From an uncultured Opitutia bacterium (lineage in GTDB: Bacteria; Verrucomicrobiota; Verrucomicrobiia; Opitutales; UBA953): DNA of 17,229 nt. Below are positions 1-7,446 of the stretch, in pieces (position 1 is the stretch's first letter; each line of letters starts with the position of its first letter). The stretch covers positions 1 through 17,229 of the forward strand of contig CAIYAN010000307.1 in assembly GCA_903924185.1 (NCBI GenBank), written 5' to 3'. The notes beneath the pieces were generated by a model. It saw only the letters and a list, made by a program, of their open reading frames with translations, ran no database searches and was not told the origin of the DNA. Both the position numbers and the translations under genes were made by a program.

Positions 1-521
1 AGGCCGTGGACCACCGAAAGCTCGTCGGAGCCTTGGACTGGATGCGTCAGTAGGCCCGAGGGCTTGTTGATCGCGATGAGGTGGGCGTCTTCGAAGAGGA
101 CTTCCAACTTCATCTTCACCGCCGTGGCGGTAGGCTCTTCGGGCGCCGGCAGTTCGATGACGATTTGGTCGCCGGGGTTCAGGACGGTGCGGCGGTCGAT
201 GGGCTTACCGCCCATGGTGATCAGGCCGAGGTCGAGCGCCCGCTGGACGCGGGAGCGACTGACGCCTTCCATGAGGCCAGAGACGATTTTGTCGGCGCGG
301 GCGGCCGGCTGTTCGTCGGAGACGCGCACCTTAAACTTTTCGTTCGGCTTGGCCTCCGTAGCGGGCGCCCGGCGTTCCGGGTCGCGGGAGGCCCGGGTGG
401 TGCGACGCGGTTCCGGCTGCGCCCGTGGCGCGGCCTTGCGGGTTTGCGCTTTATTCGCGCTGATAGGCTTGATCGAACCGGGGGAGGGCTTCGAGGGCGT
501 CTTATGCTTAGACTTGGCCAT
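1..521 (-). CDS. RluA-family 23S rRNA pseudouridine synthase, partial (3' end outside window)
   Basis: This is the first 173 residues of a pseudouridine synthase, an enzyme that isomerises uridines in ribosomal RNA; the gene leaves the window at its left edge. Residues 1-60 are a basic, Pro/Ala/Lys/Arg-rich low-complexity tail. Residues 75-124 form an S4 RNA-binding domain (RADKIVSGLMEGVSRSRVQR, then a GGKPIDRR turn). From residue 139 the RluA catalytic domain begins (VLFEDAHLIAINKPSGLLTH), matching the usual 'EDx-LLVVNKPAG-xxHP' opening. The catalytic Asp in the HRLDxxTSG motif lies beyond the window, so activity cannot be judged. S4 plus RluA catalytic domain is the architecture of RluC and RluD; which of these it is cannot be settled here. 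The start ATG lies one base after the TAA of the upstream aminopeptidase gene, so the two are probably co-transcribed and translationally linked. Confidence 0.88.
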   Translation of the reverse strand, partial: MAKSKHKTPSKPSPGSIKPISANKAQTRKAAPRAQPEPRRTTRASRDPERRAPATEAKPNEKFKVRVSDEQPAARADKIVSGLMEGVSRSRVQRALDLGLITMGGKPIDRRTVLNPGDQIVIELPAPEEPTATAVKMKLEVLFEDAHLIAINKPSGLLTHPVQGSDELSVVHG

Positions 522-522
522 C

Positions 523-1641
523 TTAGCGTTTTTTGCCGAGGAGGTACTCAGGATTCAATTTTTGGAGGGCTTTAGGCACGAAGATACCATCCTTACGGAT
601 GACCTTCCCGTCAAAGCGGATTTCACCGCCACCGTATTCTGGGCGCTGAATGCAGACCATATCCCAATGAATCGAGGACTTATTGCCATTGTCCGTGGTT
701 TCGTAGCACTTGCCTGGGGTGAAGTGGAAGGAGCCCGCAATCTTCTCGTCGAAGAGAATATCCTGCATGGGGTTGAGGATATGCGGGTTGAATCCGATGG
801 CGAATTCGCCGATGTAGCGGCCGCCGACGTCGGTATCGAGGATTTCGTTGAGGCGCTTCGTATTGTTCGCGGTGGCTTCGACAATCTTACCCTTCTTGAA
901 GACAAGCCGGATGTTCTCGAAGGACACACCCTGGTAGATGGTCGGGCAGTTGTATTGGAGTACGCCGTTGACTGAGTCGCGGATTGGCGCCGTGAAGACC
1001 TCGCCGTCCGGGATGTTGTATTCGCCGCCACAGGGGATGGCGTTCATGCCCTTGATGTTAAACTTCAGGTCAGTGCCGGGGCCCGTGATCTGTACTTCGT
1101 CGGTGGCCATCATTGCCTGTTTAAGGGCTTCCATGCCTGGGATCATGCGCGCGTAGTCGAGCGTGCAGACGCGGAAATAGAAATCTTCGAACGCCTCGGT
1201 GCTCAGCTTAGCCTGCTGTGCCATGGAGGACGTCGGCCAGCGGAGCACGACCCACTTCGTTTTGTTGACGCGCCAGTCCATGAGCGGCCGGACGGTTTCG
1301 CCGAGGAGCCGGGCGCGGTCGGCAGGGACATCGCTAGACTCAAAGATATTGTTGGCCCCGCGGACGGCGATGTAGGCGTGCATCTTCTTCATGCGGGCGA
1401 GTTCATGCTCGGCGAAGAGCTTAAATTGCGCGGCATTGCCTGCGCGGGTCATCTCTCGGGAGACGCGGGCCTGCTGGATATTTACCATCGGCACCGCCCC
1501 GTGTTTCCGGACGGAGCGGATGAGGGCGATGACGAAATCCTCAGGGGTTTCAGCGACATCGATGAGGACTTTCTCGCCCTTTTTAAGGCGGGTCGAGAAG
1601 CCACAGAGGACGTCAGCCAGTTGGGCGTAGCGCGGATCCAT
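523..1641 (-). CDS. M29-family metallo-aminopeptidase (aminopeptidase T/S type)
   Basis: A 372-residue cytoplasmic aminopeptidase that removes N-terminal amino acids from peptides using two metal ions. All expected ligand and catalytic positions of the M29 family are visible: Glu214 in the PDGEVFTAP motif, Glu279 in GRYIGEFAIG, His306 in SFHFTPG, Tyr313, and the His325-x-Asp327 pair in SSIHWDMV. The length is slightly below the roughly 400 residues usual for the family. I chose the start at MDPRYAQLADVL because homologues begin with this motif. The frame stays open upstream to base 2016, but that stretch lies antisense to the TPR gene and has no family resemblance. An in-frame ATG at 1731 would add 30 residues and cannot be fully excluded. 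There is no clear Shine-Dalgarno sequence. The next gene starts one base after this stop codon. Confidence 0.9.
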   Translation of the reverse strand: MDPRYAQLADVLCGFSTRLKKGEKVLIDVAETPEDFVIALIRSVRKHGAVPMVNIQQARVSREMTRAGNAAQFKLFAEHELARMKKMHAYIAVRGANNIFESSDVPADRARLLGETVRPLMDWRVNKTKWVVLRWPTSSMAQQAKLSTEAFEDFYFRVCTLDYARMIPGMEALKQAMMATDEVQITGPGTDLKFNIKGMNAIPCGGEYNIPDGEVFTAPIRDSVNGVLQYNCPTIYQGVSFENIRLVFKKGKIVEATANNTKRLNEILDTDVGGRYIGEFAIGFNPHILNPMQDILFDEKIAGSFHFTPGKCYETTDNGNKSSIHWDMVCIQRPEYGGGEIRFDGKVIRKDGIFVPKALQKLNPEYLLGKKR

Positions 1642-1677
1642 ATTGAGGCGACACTTGCGACCCTTCGCCTTATTTCC

Positions 1678-1696
1678 AAGCGTGAAAGCCACGCTT
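1678..1696. promoter_or_regulatory. Perfect inverted repeat in the divergent intergenic region
   Basis: AAGCGTG and CACGCTT, separated by five bases, form a perfect 7-bp inverted repeat. It lies in the 88 bases between the divergent aminopeptidase (start 1641) and TPR gene (start 1730). It could be an operator for either gene or a hairpin in an mRNA leader. The sequence shows only the symmetry; the role is inferred from position. Confidence 0.35.
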
Positions 1697-1729
1697 GCAC
1701 GAATCGTCCTCACGGCCAAGTTGAGTGCC

Positions 1730-2107
1730 ATGGAATCCGCCAGCCCGATGGAACGTGCGCAAGCCCTCAGTGCCGAAGCCTCGTTTGACTTCGCGGTGGG
1801 CGACGAAGCGGCGGCTTTAGTCAAGTTGGCAACGGCGGTGCAGCTCGAGCCAGCCTGCTTCGAAGCATGGCTGGCCAAGGCCGAGGTCCATTTCGCCCTG
1901 CGCCAGCTGGATGATGCCTTGCAGGCCGGGGAGGTCGCCTTGGCGCTTCGGGCCAAGGACATCCATGTGCACACTTCGCTCTCTCGTATTTGGATGGAGC
2001 GTGGCGATAAGCCCAAGGCCGAGCACCATGGGGCCCAAGCGAGGTTGCTGGGGTGGGGTGACCAACTGAAGCAGCCCGAGGGTGGTTTGCCGGGCGAGAT
2101 CGGCTAG
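1730..2107 (+). CDS. Small TPR-repeat protein
   Basis: A 125-residue soluble protein that looks like two to three tetratricopeptide repeats. Helical pairs with the small-residue TPR spacing appear at about residues 8-40 (AQALSAEASFDFAVGDEAAALVKLATAVQLEP), 42-74 (FEAWLAKAEVHFALRQLDDALQAGEVALAL) and 76-108. TPR domains usually mediate protein-protein contacts; no catalytic domain is attached, and the partner is unknown. No signal peptide or membrane segment is visible. The start chosen is the ATG at 1730. An in-frame ATG at 1748 is an alternative, and the frame is also open further upstream to 1643. The gene diverges from the aminopeptidase gene and is followed by the groES upstream region on the same strand, with no clear terminator between. 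Confidence 0.68.
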   Translation: MESASPMERAQALSAEASFDFAVGDEAAALVKLATAVQLEPACFEAWLAKAEVHFALRQLDDALQAGEVALALRAKDIHVHTSLSRIWMERGDKPKAEHHGAQARLLGWGDQLKQPEGGLPGEIG

Positions 2108-2165
2108 CCACGGGCTAGGGGAGGGCAGATTGGTCAATTGTCTCACCCCCTGCGACAGGCTGTCC

Positions 2166-2195
2166 CTTGAAAAAGAGGGAACAAGGCCCTCCAAA
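2166..2195 (+). promoter_or_regulatory. Possible heat-shock-sigma-like promoter upstream of groES
   Basis: CTTGAAA at 2166-2172 matches the -35 element of sigma-32-type heat-shock promoters. It is followed after 14 bases by CCCTCCAAA, a poor match to the CCCCAT-type -10. Spacing is right for this class, but the -10 is weak and the distance to the groES start is about 130 bases. The site also overlaps an imperfect inverted repeat (TGTCCCT ... AGGGAACA). I saw no CIRCE element, the HrcA operator TTAGCACTC-N9-GAGTGCTAA, in this region. Treat this as a suggestion only. Confidence 0.25.
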
Positions 2196-2250
2196 GGGGG
2201 TCAAGACCTAGTCTACCCCCGAAAAGCCCCTTAATCGGTTGCTAAACCCC

Positions 2251-2267
2251 GCCAAAACCATTTTGGC
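2251..2267. promoter_or_regulatory. Perfect palindrome upstream of groES (candidate operator)
   Basis: GCCAAAA-N3-TTTTGGC is a perfect 7-bp inverted repeat centred 64 bases before the groES start codon. It does not resemble CIRCE. Its position within a chaperonin upstream region makes a repressor or activator site plausible. It is also capable of forming a hairpin in a leader transcript. The symmetry is observed; the function is inferred. Confidence 0.4.
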
Positions 2268-2279
2268 ATCTGTTCTGCA
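2264..2279 (+). promoter_or_regulatory. Possible sigma-54-like -24/-12 element upstream of groES
   Basis: TGGCATCTGTTCTGCA matches the sigma-54 consensus TGGCACGrNNNTTGCW at all but three constrained positions and keeps the diagnostic GG and GC dinucleotides with 10 bases between them. Transcription would begin near 2290, about 30 bases before groES. Such a match can arise by chance, and it overlaps the right arm of the palindrome, so confidence is low. Confidence 0.22.
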
Positions 2280-2322
2280 AATCGCATTCGCCCGCTCAGG
2301 GCAAACTCTACCCAAACACACT

Positions 2323-2628
2323 ATGGCCAAAAATAACAAAATCACCGTAAAGCCCCTCGCAGATCGCGTGCTCGTGCAGCGCATCGAGGAAGCTGAAGAA
2401 ATCAAGGGCGGCATCATCATCCCTGACTCCGCCAAGGAGAAGCCGCAGGAAGCCAAGGTCGTTGCCCTCGGTACTGGCGCGGTCGACAAGGACGGTAAAA
2501 AGATCCCCTTCTCCGTGAAGGTCGGCGACAAGGTCCTTATCGGCAAGTACGCCGGTTCGGAAGTGAAGCTTAACGACGAGATCTACCTCCTCCTCCGCGA
2601 AGAAGAAGTCCTCGCCGTCATCGAATAA
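2323..2628 (+). CDS. groES: Co-chaperonin GroES (Hsp10)
   Basis: A 101-residue co-chaperonin that caps the GroEL ring and encloses folding substrates in the cytoplasm. The family pattern runs the full length: KPLADRVLVQRIEEAEEIKG, then the mobile loop with GGIIIPDSAKEKPQEAKVVA, then GDKVLIGKYAGSEVKLNDEIYLLLREEEVLAVIE. The mobile loop IIIP motif that docks onto GroEL is intact. The start was placed at MAKNNKITVKPL by family alignment; the frame is open a further 28 codons upstream, but that part resembles nothing. The ATG is preceded by an A/C-rich stretch (CCCAAACACACT) with no Shine-Dalgarno sequence. groEL starts 35 bases after the stop on the same strand, so the two form the usual groESL operon. 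Confidence 0.97.
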   Translation: MAKNNKITVKPLADRVLVQRIEEAEEIKGGIIIPDSAKEKPQEAKVVALGTGAVDKDGKKIPFSVKVGDKVLIGKYAGSEVKLNDEIYLLLREEEVLAVIE

Positions 2629-2663
2629 CCCCCTCTACCCAACCCTCTCAAACCACATCTACT

Positions 2664-4289
2664 ATGTCTAAGAAGCAAATCCTGTTCGATGAAGCCGCTC
2701 GCCGCAAGGTGCTGAACGGCGTCTCCATCCTGGCCCGCGCGGTCAAGGTCACCCTCGGTCCGAAGGGCCGCAACGTGATGATCGATAAGAAATTTGGTGC
2801 CCCGAAGGTCACCAAGGACGGTGTCACCGTCGCCAAGGAAATCGAATTGAGCGACCCCTATGAAAATATGGGCGCCCAGATGGTGCGTGAAGTCGCCTCC
2901 AAGACCGCCGATAAGTGCGGCGACGGCACCACCACCGCCACCGTGCTCGGTGAAGCCATCTACAAGGAAGGTCTTCGTTACGTCGCCGCTGGCGCGAACC
3001 CCATCTTCGTGAAGCGCGGCATCGACAAGGCCACCGAGGCCGTCGTCAAGGAACTCGCTAACATCTCGAAGAAGATCAAGACCCGCGAAGAAATCAAGCA
3101 GGTCGCGACCGTCTCGGCTAACTGGGATTCCTCCATCGGTGACATCATCGCCGAGGCTATGGACCGCGTCGGCAAGGATGGCACCATCACCGTCGAAGAA
3201 GCCAAGACCATCGAGACCACCCTCGACGTCGTCGAAGGCATGCAGTTCGACAAGGGTTACCTCTCGCCTTACTTCGCGACCAACGCGGAGACGCTGGAAG
3301 CCATTATCGAAGACGCCTACGTCCTGCTGTACGAGAAGAAGGTTTCCTCCATGAAGGACCTCCTCCCGATCCTCCAGGAAGTTGCCAAGGCCGGTAAGCC
3401 TCTCCTCATCATCTCCGAAGAAGTCGAAGGCGAAGCCCTCGCGACCCTCGTGGTGAACCGCCTCCGCGGCACGATCAACGTTTGCGCCGTTAAGGCCCCT
3501 GGCTTCGGCGACCGCCGCAAGGCTATGATGGAAGACATCGCCGTTCTCACCGGTGGCCGCTTCATCACCGAAGACCTCGGAATCAAGCTCGAGTCCGTCA
3601 AGATTGCCGACCTCGGCCGTGCTAAACGCATCGTCGTCGACAAGGACAATACCACGATCATCCAAGGCGCCGGCAAGTCCGCTGACATCCAGGGTCGCGT
3701 GAAGCTCATCCGTCGCCAAATCGACGAAACCACCTCCGACTACGATAAGGAAAAGCTCCAGGAACGCTTGGCCAAGCTGGCCGGTGGCGTTGCCGTCATC
3801 CACGTGGGTGCTGCGACCGAAACCGAACTGAAGGAAAAGAAGGACCGCGTCGACGACGCTCTGCACGCTACGCGCGCCGCCGTTGAAGAAGGTATCGTTC
3901 CCGGTGGTGGCGTTGCGCTGCTCCGTACGGTCAAGGCCATCGATGGCGTGATCAACACCCTCGTCGGTGACGAGAAGATCGGCGCCCAGATCGTCCGCAA
4001 GGCGATCGAAGAGCCGCTCCGCACGCTCTGTTCTAACGCAGGGGTCGAAGGTTCACACATCGTTCAGGAAGTCCTCCTGAAGCACAAGGGTGCCCACGGC
4101 TACAACGTGGCCACGGGTGTCTACCAAGACCTCGTCGCCGCTGGCGTCGTCGATCCAACCAAGGTCACGCGCACCGCGATCACCAACGCTTCCTCCGTCG
4201 CCGGCCTGTTGCTCACCACGGAATGTCTCATCACGGACGTTCCGGAAGACAACAAGCCTTCGGCAGGCGGCGACCACCACGACCACTGA
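2664..4289 (+). CDS. groEL: Chaperonin GroEL (Hsp60)
   Basis: A 541-residue group I chaperonin subunit. It would assemble into double heptamer rings and fold proteins with ATP and GroES. The nucleotide pocket is intact: KVTLGPKGRNVMID near the N-terminus, GDGTTTATVL around residue 86, and EGIVPGGGVALL and GVVDPTKVTR in the C-terminal equatorial segment. The apical domain carries GYLSPYF and the substrate-binding surface in normal order. The length is normal. The C-terminus is unusual: it ends GGDHHDH rather than the Gly-Gly-Met repeat tail common in GroEL proteins. The ATG follows an A/C-rich sequence (CCACATCTACT) without a Shine-Dalgarno sequence. A strong intrinsic terminator follows 23 bases after the stop, closing the groESL operon. 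Confidence 0.98.
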   Translation: MSKKQILFDEAARRKVLNGVSILARAVKVTLGPKGRNVMIDKKFGAPKVTKDGVTVAKEIELSDPYENMGAQMVREVASKTADKCGDGTTTATVLGEAIYKEGLRYVAAGANPIFVKRGIDKATEAVVKELANISKKIKTREEIKQVATVSANWDSSIGDIIAEAMDRVGKDGTITVEEAKTIETTLDVVEGMQFDKGYLSPYFATNAETLEAIIEDAYVLLYEKKVSSMKDLLPILQEVAKAGKPLLIISEEVEGEALATLVVNRLRGTINVCAVKAPGFGDRRKAMMEDIAVLTGGRFITEDLGIKLESVKIADLGRAKRIVVDKDNTTIIQGAGKSADIQGRVKLIRRQIDETTSDYDKEKLQERLAKLAGGVAVIHVGAATETELKEKKDRVDDALHATRAAVEEGIVPGGGVALLRTVKAIDGVINTLVGDEKIGAQIVRKAIEEPLRTLCSNAGVEGSHIVQEVLLKHKGAHGYNVATGVYQDLVAAGVVDPTKVTRTAITNASSVAGLLLTTECLITDVPEDNKPSAGGDHHDH

Positions 4290-4311
4290 GGTCGTTAAGG
4301 CTCGCTCTACG

Positions 4312-4339
4312 AACGGCGCCCACTGGGCGCCGTTTTTTT
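4312..4339 (+). terminator. Intrinsic terminator of groESL
   Basis: ACGGCGCCC and GGGCGCCGT form a perfect 9-bp G+C-rich stem with a three-base loop, directly followed by a run of seven T. This is a textbook Rho-independent terminator placed just after groEL. Confidence 0.95.
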
Positions 4340-4477
4340 GTGCCTAGCACCCAGTGGGGCAGGGTGTGCTTTGGTATTTTTACGCCAAAGTGCTGGGGTT
4401 TGCCCGACAAAAGCACGCCGTTCTAATTCTCCGGGTTGCCCTCTCCCGCCAAAGGGATTGTTTCGAGTCCTTCCCCC

Positions 4478-7390
4478 ATGCGTGTTTTCCTAGCTCTGTT
4501 AACGTTCCTAGCTTCTTGGTCGTCCGCCCTGCGCGCAGCCGAACCTTCCGAAGGTGCCTTACGCGTCTTGTATTTCGACGCCCTCGGCTCGGAGCAGTCC
4601 GCCAAGGGCACGCTCCATGACTACATGGCCGCGCTCGGGCGCGACGCTATCTGGTTCGATTACGCTGCGGGTCCAACCCCTTCCGCCACGACGCTTGGCT
4701 ATTACGATGCTTTACTCGTCAAGGGCGACGTCCCTGGCCTCGGTAGTGAGGTGAAGCTGCCCGACGGTAAGATGATCGTAGTCTTGCGCTTGTCGGCCGA
4801 CGCGAACGCTGAGGGCTTCCGCAAGGAACTCTTGGCGAAGCTCAACCCAGCCCGGGTCTCGGCTTGGGAGAAGTTTCTGGCTCAACGCGATCCCGAGGTT
4901 CGCGAAGAGAATCCGAATGTCGCCAACTACGAGCGTCGGGCGAAGCCCCTGACGTTGCAGAAGCCTTTCTCAGTGAAGGGTAGCATGGAGCGCACCCAAG
5001 TCCCCGCCGATATGAAGTTAGTCCTCTTTGCTTCTGAGCCGGACATCATGAAGCCCATTGCGTTTGCCTGGGATAATCGCGGTCGCCTCTGGGTAGCCCA
5101 AACCAGCGACTACCCGCATGGCGTCTCTAAGGACGGTGCCGGCAATGATAAGATTATCATTTGCGAAGACACCGATGGTGACGGTAAGGCCGACAAGTTC
5201 ACGGTGTTTGCGGACCGCCTTAATATCCCGACGAGCTTCACCTTCGCTAACGGCGGGATTATTGTTTCGCAACCTCCGCAGTTCCTCTTCCTCAAGGACA
5301 CGAATGGCGACGACCAGGCCGATGTCCGCTCGACGGTCATGACGGGCTGGGGCGTCAACGACACCCACGCCCAAGCTAGTAGTTTGTCCTACGGCTATGA
5401 CAACTGGCTGCGTGGCGCCGTCGGTTACAGCGGCTTCAACGGTGAAGTCGGCGGCCAACGCCTCGGTTTCGCCCAAGGTAGCTACCGTTTTAAGGCCGAT
5501 GGTTCCGCCCTCCAGTTCCAACACCAGTTCACCAATAACACCTGGGCGCAGAGCAACAATGCCGCGGGCGATGACTTTGGTGGTACGGCCAATGGCGCCC
5601 CCATCTTCTTTGGTGGTATCCCTTTAAACGTCACCGCTAAGGGTGTTCGCGTGATGTCAGCGAAGAAGATTAACCTCGTCGAGCAGGCCCATACCATCAC
5701 CCCGAACTTTCGCCAAGTCGACGTGATGGGCGGCTACACCGCCGCAGCGGGTTCCAATTTCATCTACTCCGCCCAGCTGCCGTCCCGTCTGCAGGGTGCG
5801 GCGATGGTCTGTGAGCCGACCATGAAGTTGATTAATCTTATGAACGTCGTCCCGCAGGGCGCTGGCTACGTGGCCAAGGATGGCTACAACATCGTGGCTT
5901 CTTCGGATGAGTGGATGTCGCCGGTCTTCGCCTCCGTCGGCCCCGACGGCGCCATCTGGTTCGCTGACTGGCAGAACTTCATCATTCAGCACAACCCGAC
6001 CCCGAGCATGTCCCGGGGTGGTTACGACGCCAAGACGGGCGTCGGCGGTGCGCACGAGAATTCCCTTCGTGATCATTCGCGCGGCCGCATTTACCGGATC
6101 GTCTCCAAGACGACCCCGAGCGTCAATCCGGCCCAGTCGACGGCCGACGCCACTCTCCTCGCGGGTCTCAAGGGCTCGACGCAGTATGGCCGCCTCCGGG
6201 CACAGCAGCTGATCGTCGAAGGTAAGAAGACCGCCTTGACTGCGGACCTCCTCGCCCTCGTCCTATCGGCCCAGCCGGACGTCTCCGCTATCCATGCACT
6301 CTGGTCGCTCCACGGCCTCGGTAAGCTCGACGCCGAGACTCACAAGAAGGCGCTGATGTCTGCGGACGCCGCCCTCCGCCGTAACGCCATCCGCGCCCTC
6401 GGCGAAGACGGTGCCGCTCAGGCACTCTTCTTCGGTGCCGGCGTCATCGCCGATAAGGATCCGACCACCCGTCTCGCCGCCATGGTCAAATTGGCCGAAT
6501 TCCCCACCTCGCCCGAAATTAAGACACTCGTCCGCGGCTTGGCGGCCGATGCCGCCGTGCAGTCCGACGAATGGCTCAAGGAAGCGTCCAAAGTTCTGGC
6601 CAAAAAGCACCAGACCCAAATCTACGTCGAAGGTCCCAACCTCCTGCCTAATCCCGGCTTCGAAGACCTCGCGGGCGCCTTGCCGGCAAACTGGCAGCGT
6701 CGTGATTATGGTAATTCGCCCGGCAACAACGGGGCCAAGTGGGACGTCGTGACCGATGCCGCCATGGTGCACTCGGGTAAACGTGCCGTCCGCGGCATCA
6801 CGCGCGAGAACGGCGATACCAGTTTCCATGCAGATGTGGCAATCAAGCCCGACACGGAGTACCGCCTGAGTGCTTGGATCAAGACCAAGGCGTTTCGCGG
6901 TAAGGCCAGCCTCAACGACCATATTGGCCGCGCCGAAACTAGCACTATCACGCGCGATACCGATTGGGTTGAAGTCGAGGTTGTCTTCAATTCGGGTAAG
7001 CGCACGCGGTCATCGATTAACCTGCTCCACGTGGGCAAGGGGGATATTTACTTCGATGATGTGAAGCTCTGCGAACTGACCGTGGCGGGCGAAGCCCCCG
7101 TGACCGAAGGGGTGGCTGCCCGAGGCGAAGAGATCTACTGGAAGCACCCCGTCGCTGCTTGCGTGAATTGTCACATGGTTAAGGGGAAGGGCAGTGCCAT
7201 CGGCCCAGCGCTGGATGGCATCGCTACCCGTGCGACCGCTGCGTATATCCACGACTCGCTCGTCGAGCCCAATAAAGTCTTGGCCAAGGGCTATGAGCAG
7301 TTGGGCGTGTCCCCAATGCCCCCGATGGGCCTGATTTTGAAGCCGCAGGAGCTTGCCGACGTGAAGGCCTTCCTCCAGACGCTCAAGTAA
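4478..7390 (+). CDS. Secreted PVC-type beta-propeller/HEAT/cytochrome c protein
   Basis: A 970-residue exported protein. Residues 1-20 are a signal peptide (MRVFLALLTFLASWSSALRA, cleavage before AEPS). Residues 27-145 resemble a ThuA-like domain. Residues about 165-570 match the beta-propeller called the PVC 'membrane-bound dehydrogenase' N-terminal domain (PIAFAWDNRGRLWVAQTSDYP, DTDGDGKAD at 231-239 and DTNGDDQAD at 274-282, which look like calcium loops). Residues about 575-710 are helical, HEAT-like repeats. Residues about 720-867 resemble a carbohydrate-binding jelly roll (NLLPNPGFED). The C-terminus is a small cytochrome c domain with the heme motif CVNCH at 895-899 and a possible Met ligand in SPMPPMG. 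Such proteins are numerous in Planctomycetes and Verrucomicrobia and are thought to act in periplasmic polysaccharide or sugar oxidation; no substrate is shown here. The upstream ATG at 4436 was rejected because it would bury the signal peptide. Confidence 0.88.
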   Translation: MRVFLALLTFLASWSSALRAAEPSEGALRVLYFDALGSEQSAKGTLHDYMAALGRDAIWFDYAAGPTPSATTLGYYDALLVKGDVPGLGSEVKLPDGKMIVVLRLSADANAEGFRKELLAKLNPARVSAWEKFLAQRDPEVREENPNVANYERRAKPLTLQKPFSVKGSMERTQVPADMKLVLFASEPDIMKPIAFAWDNRGRLWVAQTSDYPHGVSKDGAGNDKIIICEDTDGDGKADKFTVFADRLNIPTSFTFANGGIIVSQPPQFLFLKDTNGDDQADVRSTVMTGWGVNDTHAQASSLSYGYDNWLRGAVGYSGFNGEVGGQRLGFAQGSYRFKADGSALQFQHQFTNNTWAQSNNAAGDDFGGTANGAPIFFGGIPLNVTAKGVRVMSAKKINLVEQAHTITPNFRQVDVMGGYTAAAGSNFIYSAQLPSRLQGAAMVCEPTMKLINLMNVVPQGAGYVAKDGYNIVASSDEWMSPVFASVGPDGAIWFADWQNFIIQHNPTPSMSRGGYDAKTGVGGAHENSLRDHSRGRIYRIVSKTTPSVNPAQSTADATLLAGLKGSTQYGRLRAQQLIVEGKKTALTADLLALVLSAQPDVSAIHALWSLHGLGKLDAETHKKALMSADAALRRNAIRALGEDGAAQALFFGAGVIADKDPTTRLAAMVKLAEFPTSPEIKTLVRGLAADAAVQSDEWLKEASKVLAKKHQTQIYVEGPNLLPNPGFEDLAGALPANWQRRDYGNSPGNNGAKWDVVTDAAMVHSGKRAVRGITRENGDTSFHADVAIKPDTEYRLSAWIKTKAFRGKASLNDHIGRAETSTITRDTDWVEVEVVFNSGKRTRSSINLLHVGKGDIYFDDVKLCELTVAGEAPVTEGVAARGEEIYWKHPVAACVNCHMVKGKGSAIGPALDGIATRATAAYIHDSLVEPNKVLAKGYEQLGVSPMPPMGLILKPQELADVKAFLQTLK

Positions 7391-7446
7391 GCGGCGGAGG
7401 TTTCTATTGGATTGATTCAGCCGTGGGCGGGGGCTATCCCTCGCCC

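Noticed and set aside
1642..2016. N-terminal extension of the aminopeptidase frame to 2016
   Set aside because: It is antisense to the TPR gene, and the M29 homology starts at MDPRYAQ. The extension translation is Ala/Ser/Lys low-complexity.
2583..3866. 427-residue open frame antisense to groEL
   Set aside because: It is the complement of a perfectly conserved groEL gene; its Asp/Gly/Leu-rich translation is a product of groEL codon bias and has no family signature.
4369..4390. CTTTGG/CCAAAG inverted repeat after the groEL terminator
   Set aside because: Six-base arms with a 10-base loop in a short gap can easily arise by chance; no function suggested.
6263..6922. 219-residue minus-strand frame inside the propeller protein gene
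   Set aside because: The plus-strand frame has continuous domain homology; the minus frame is a mirrored shadow of its codon bias.
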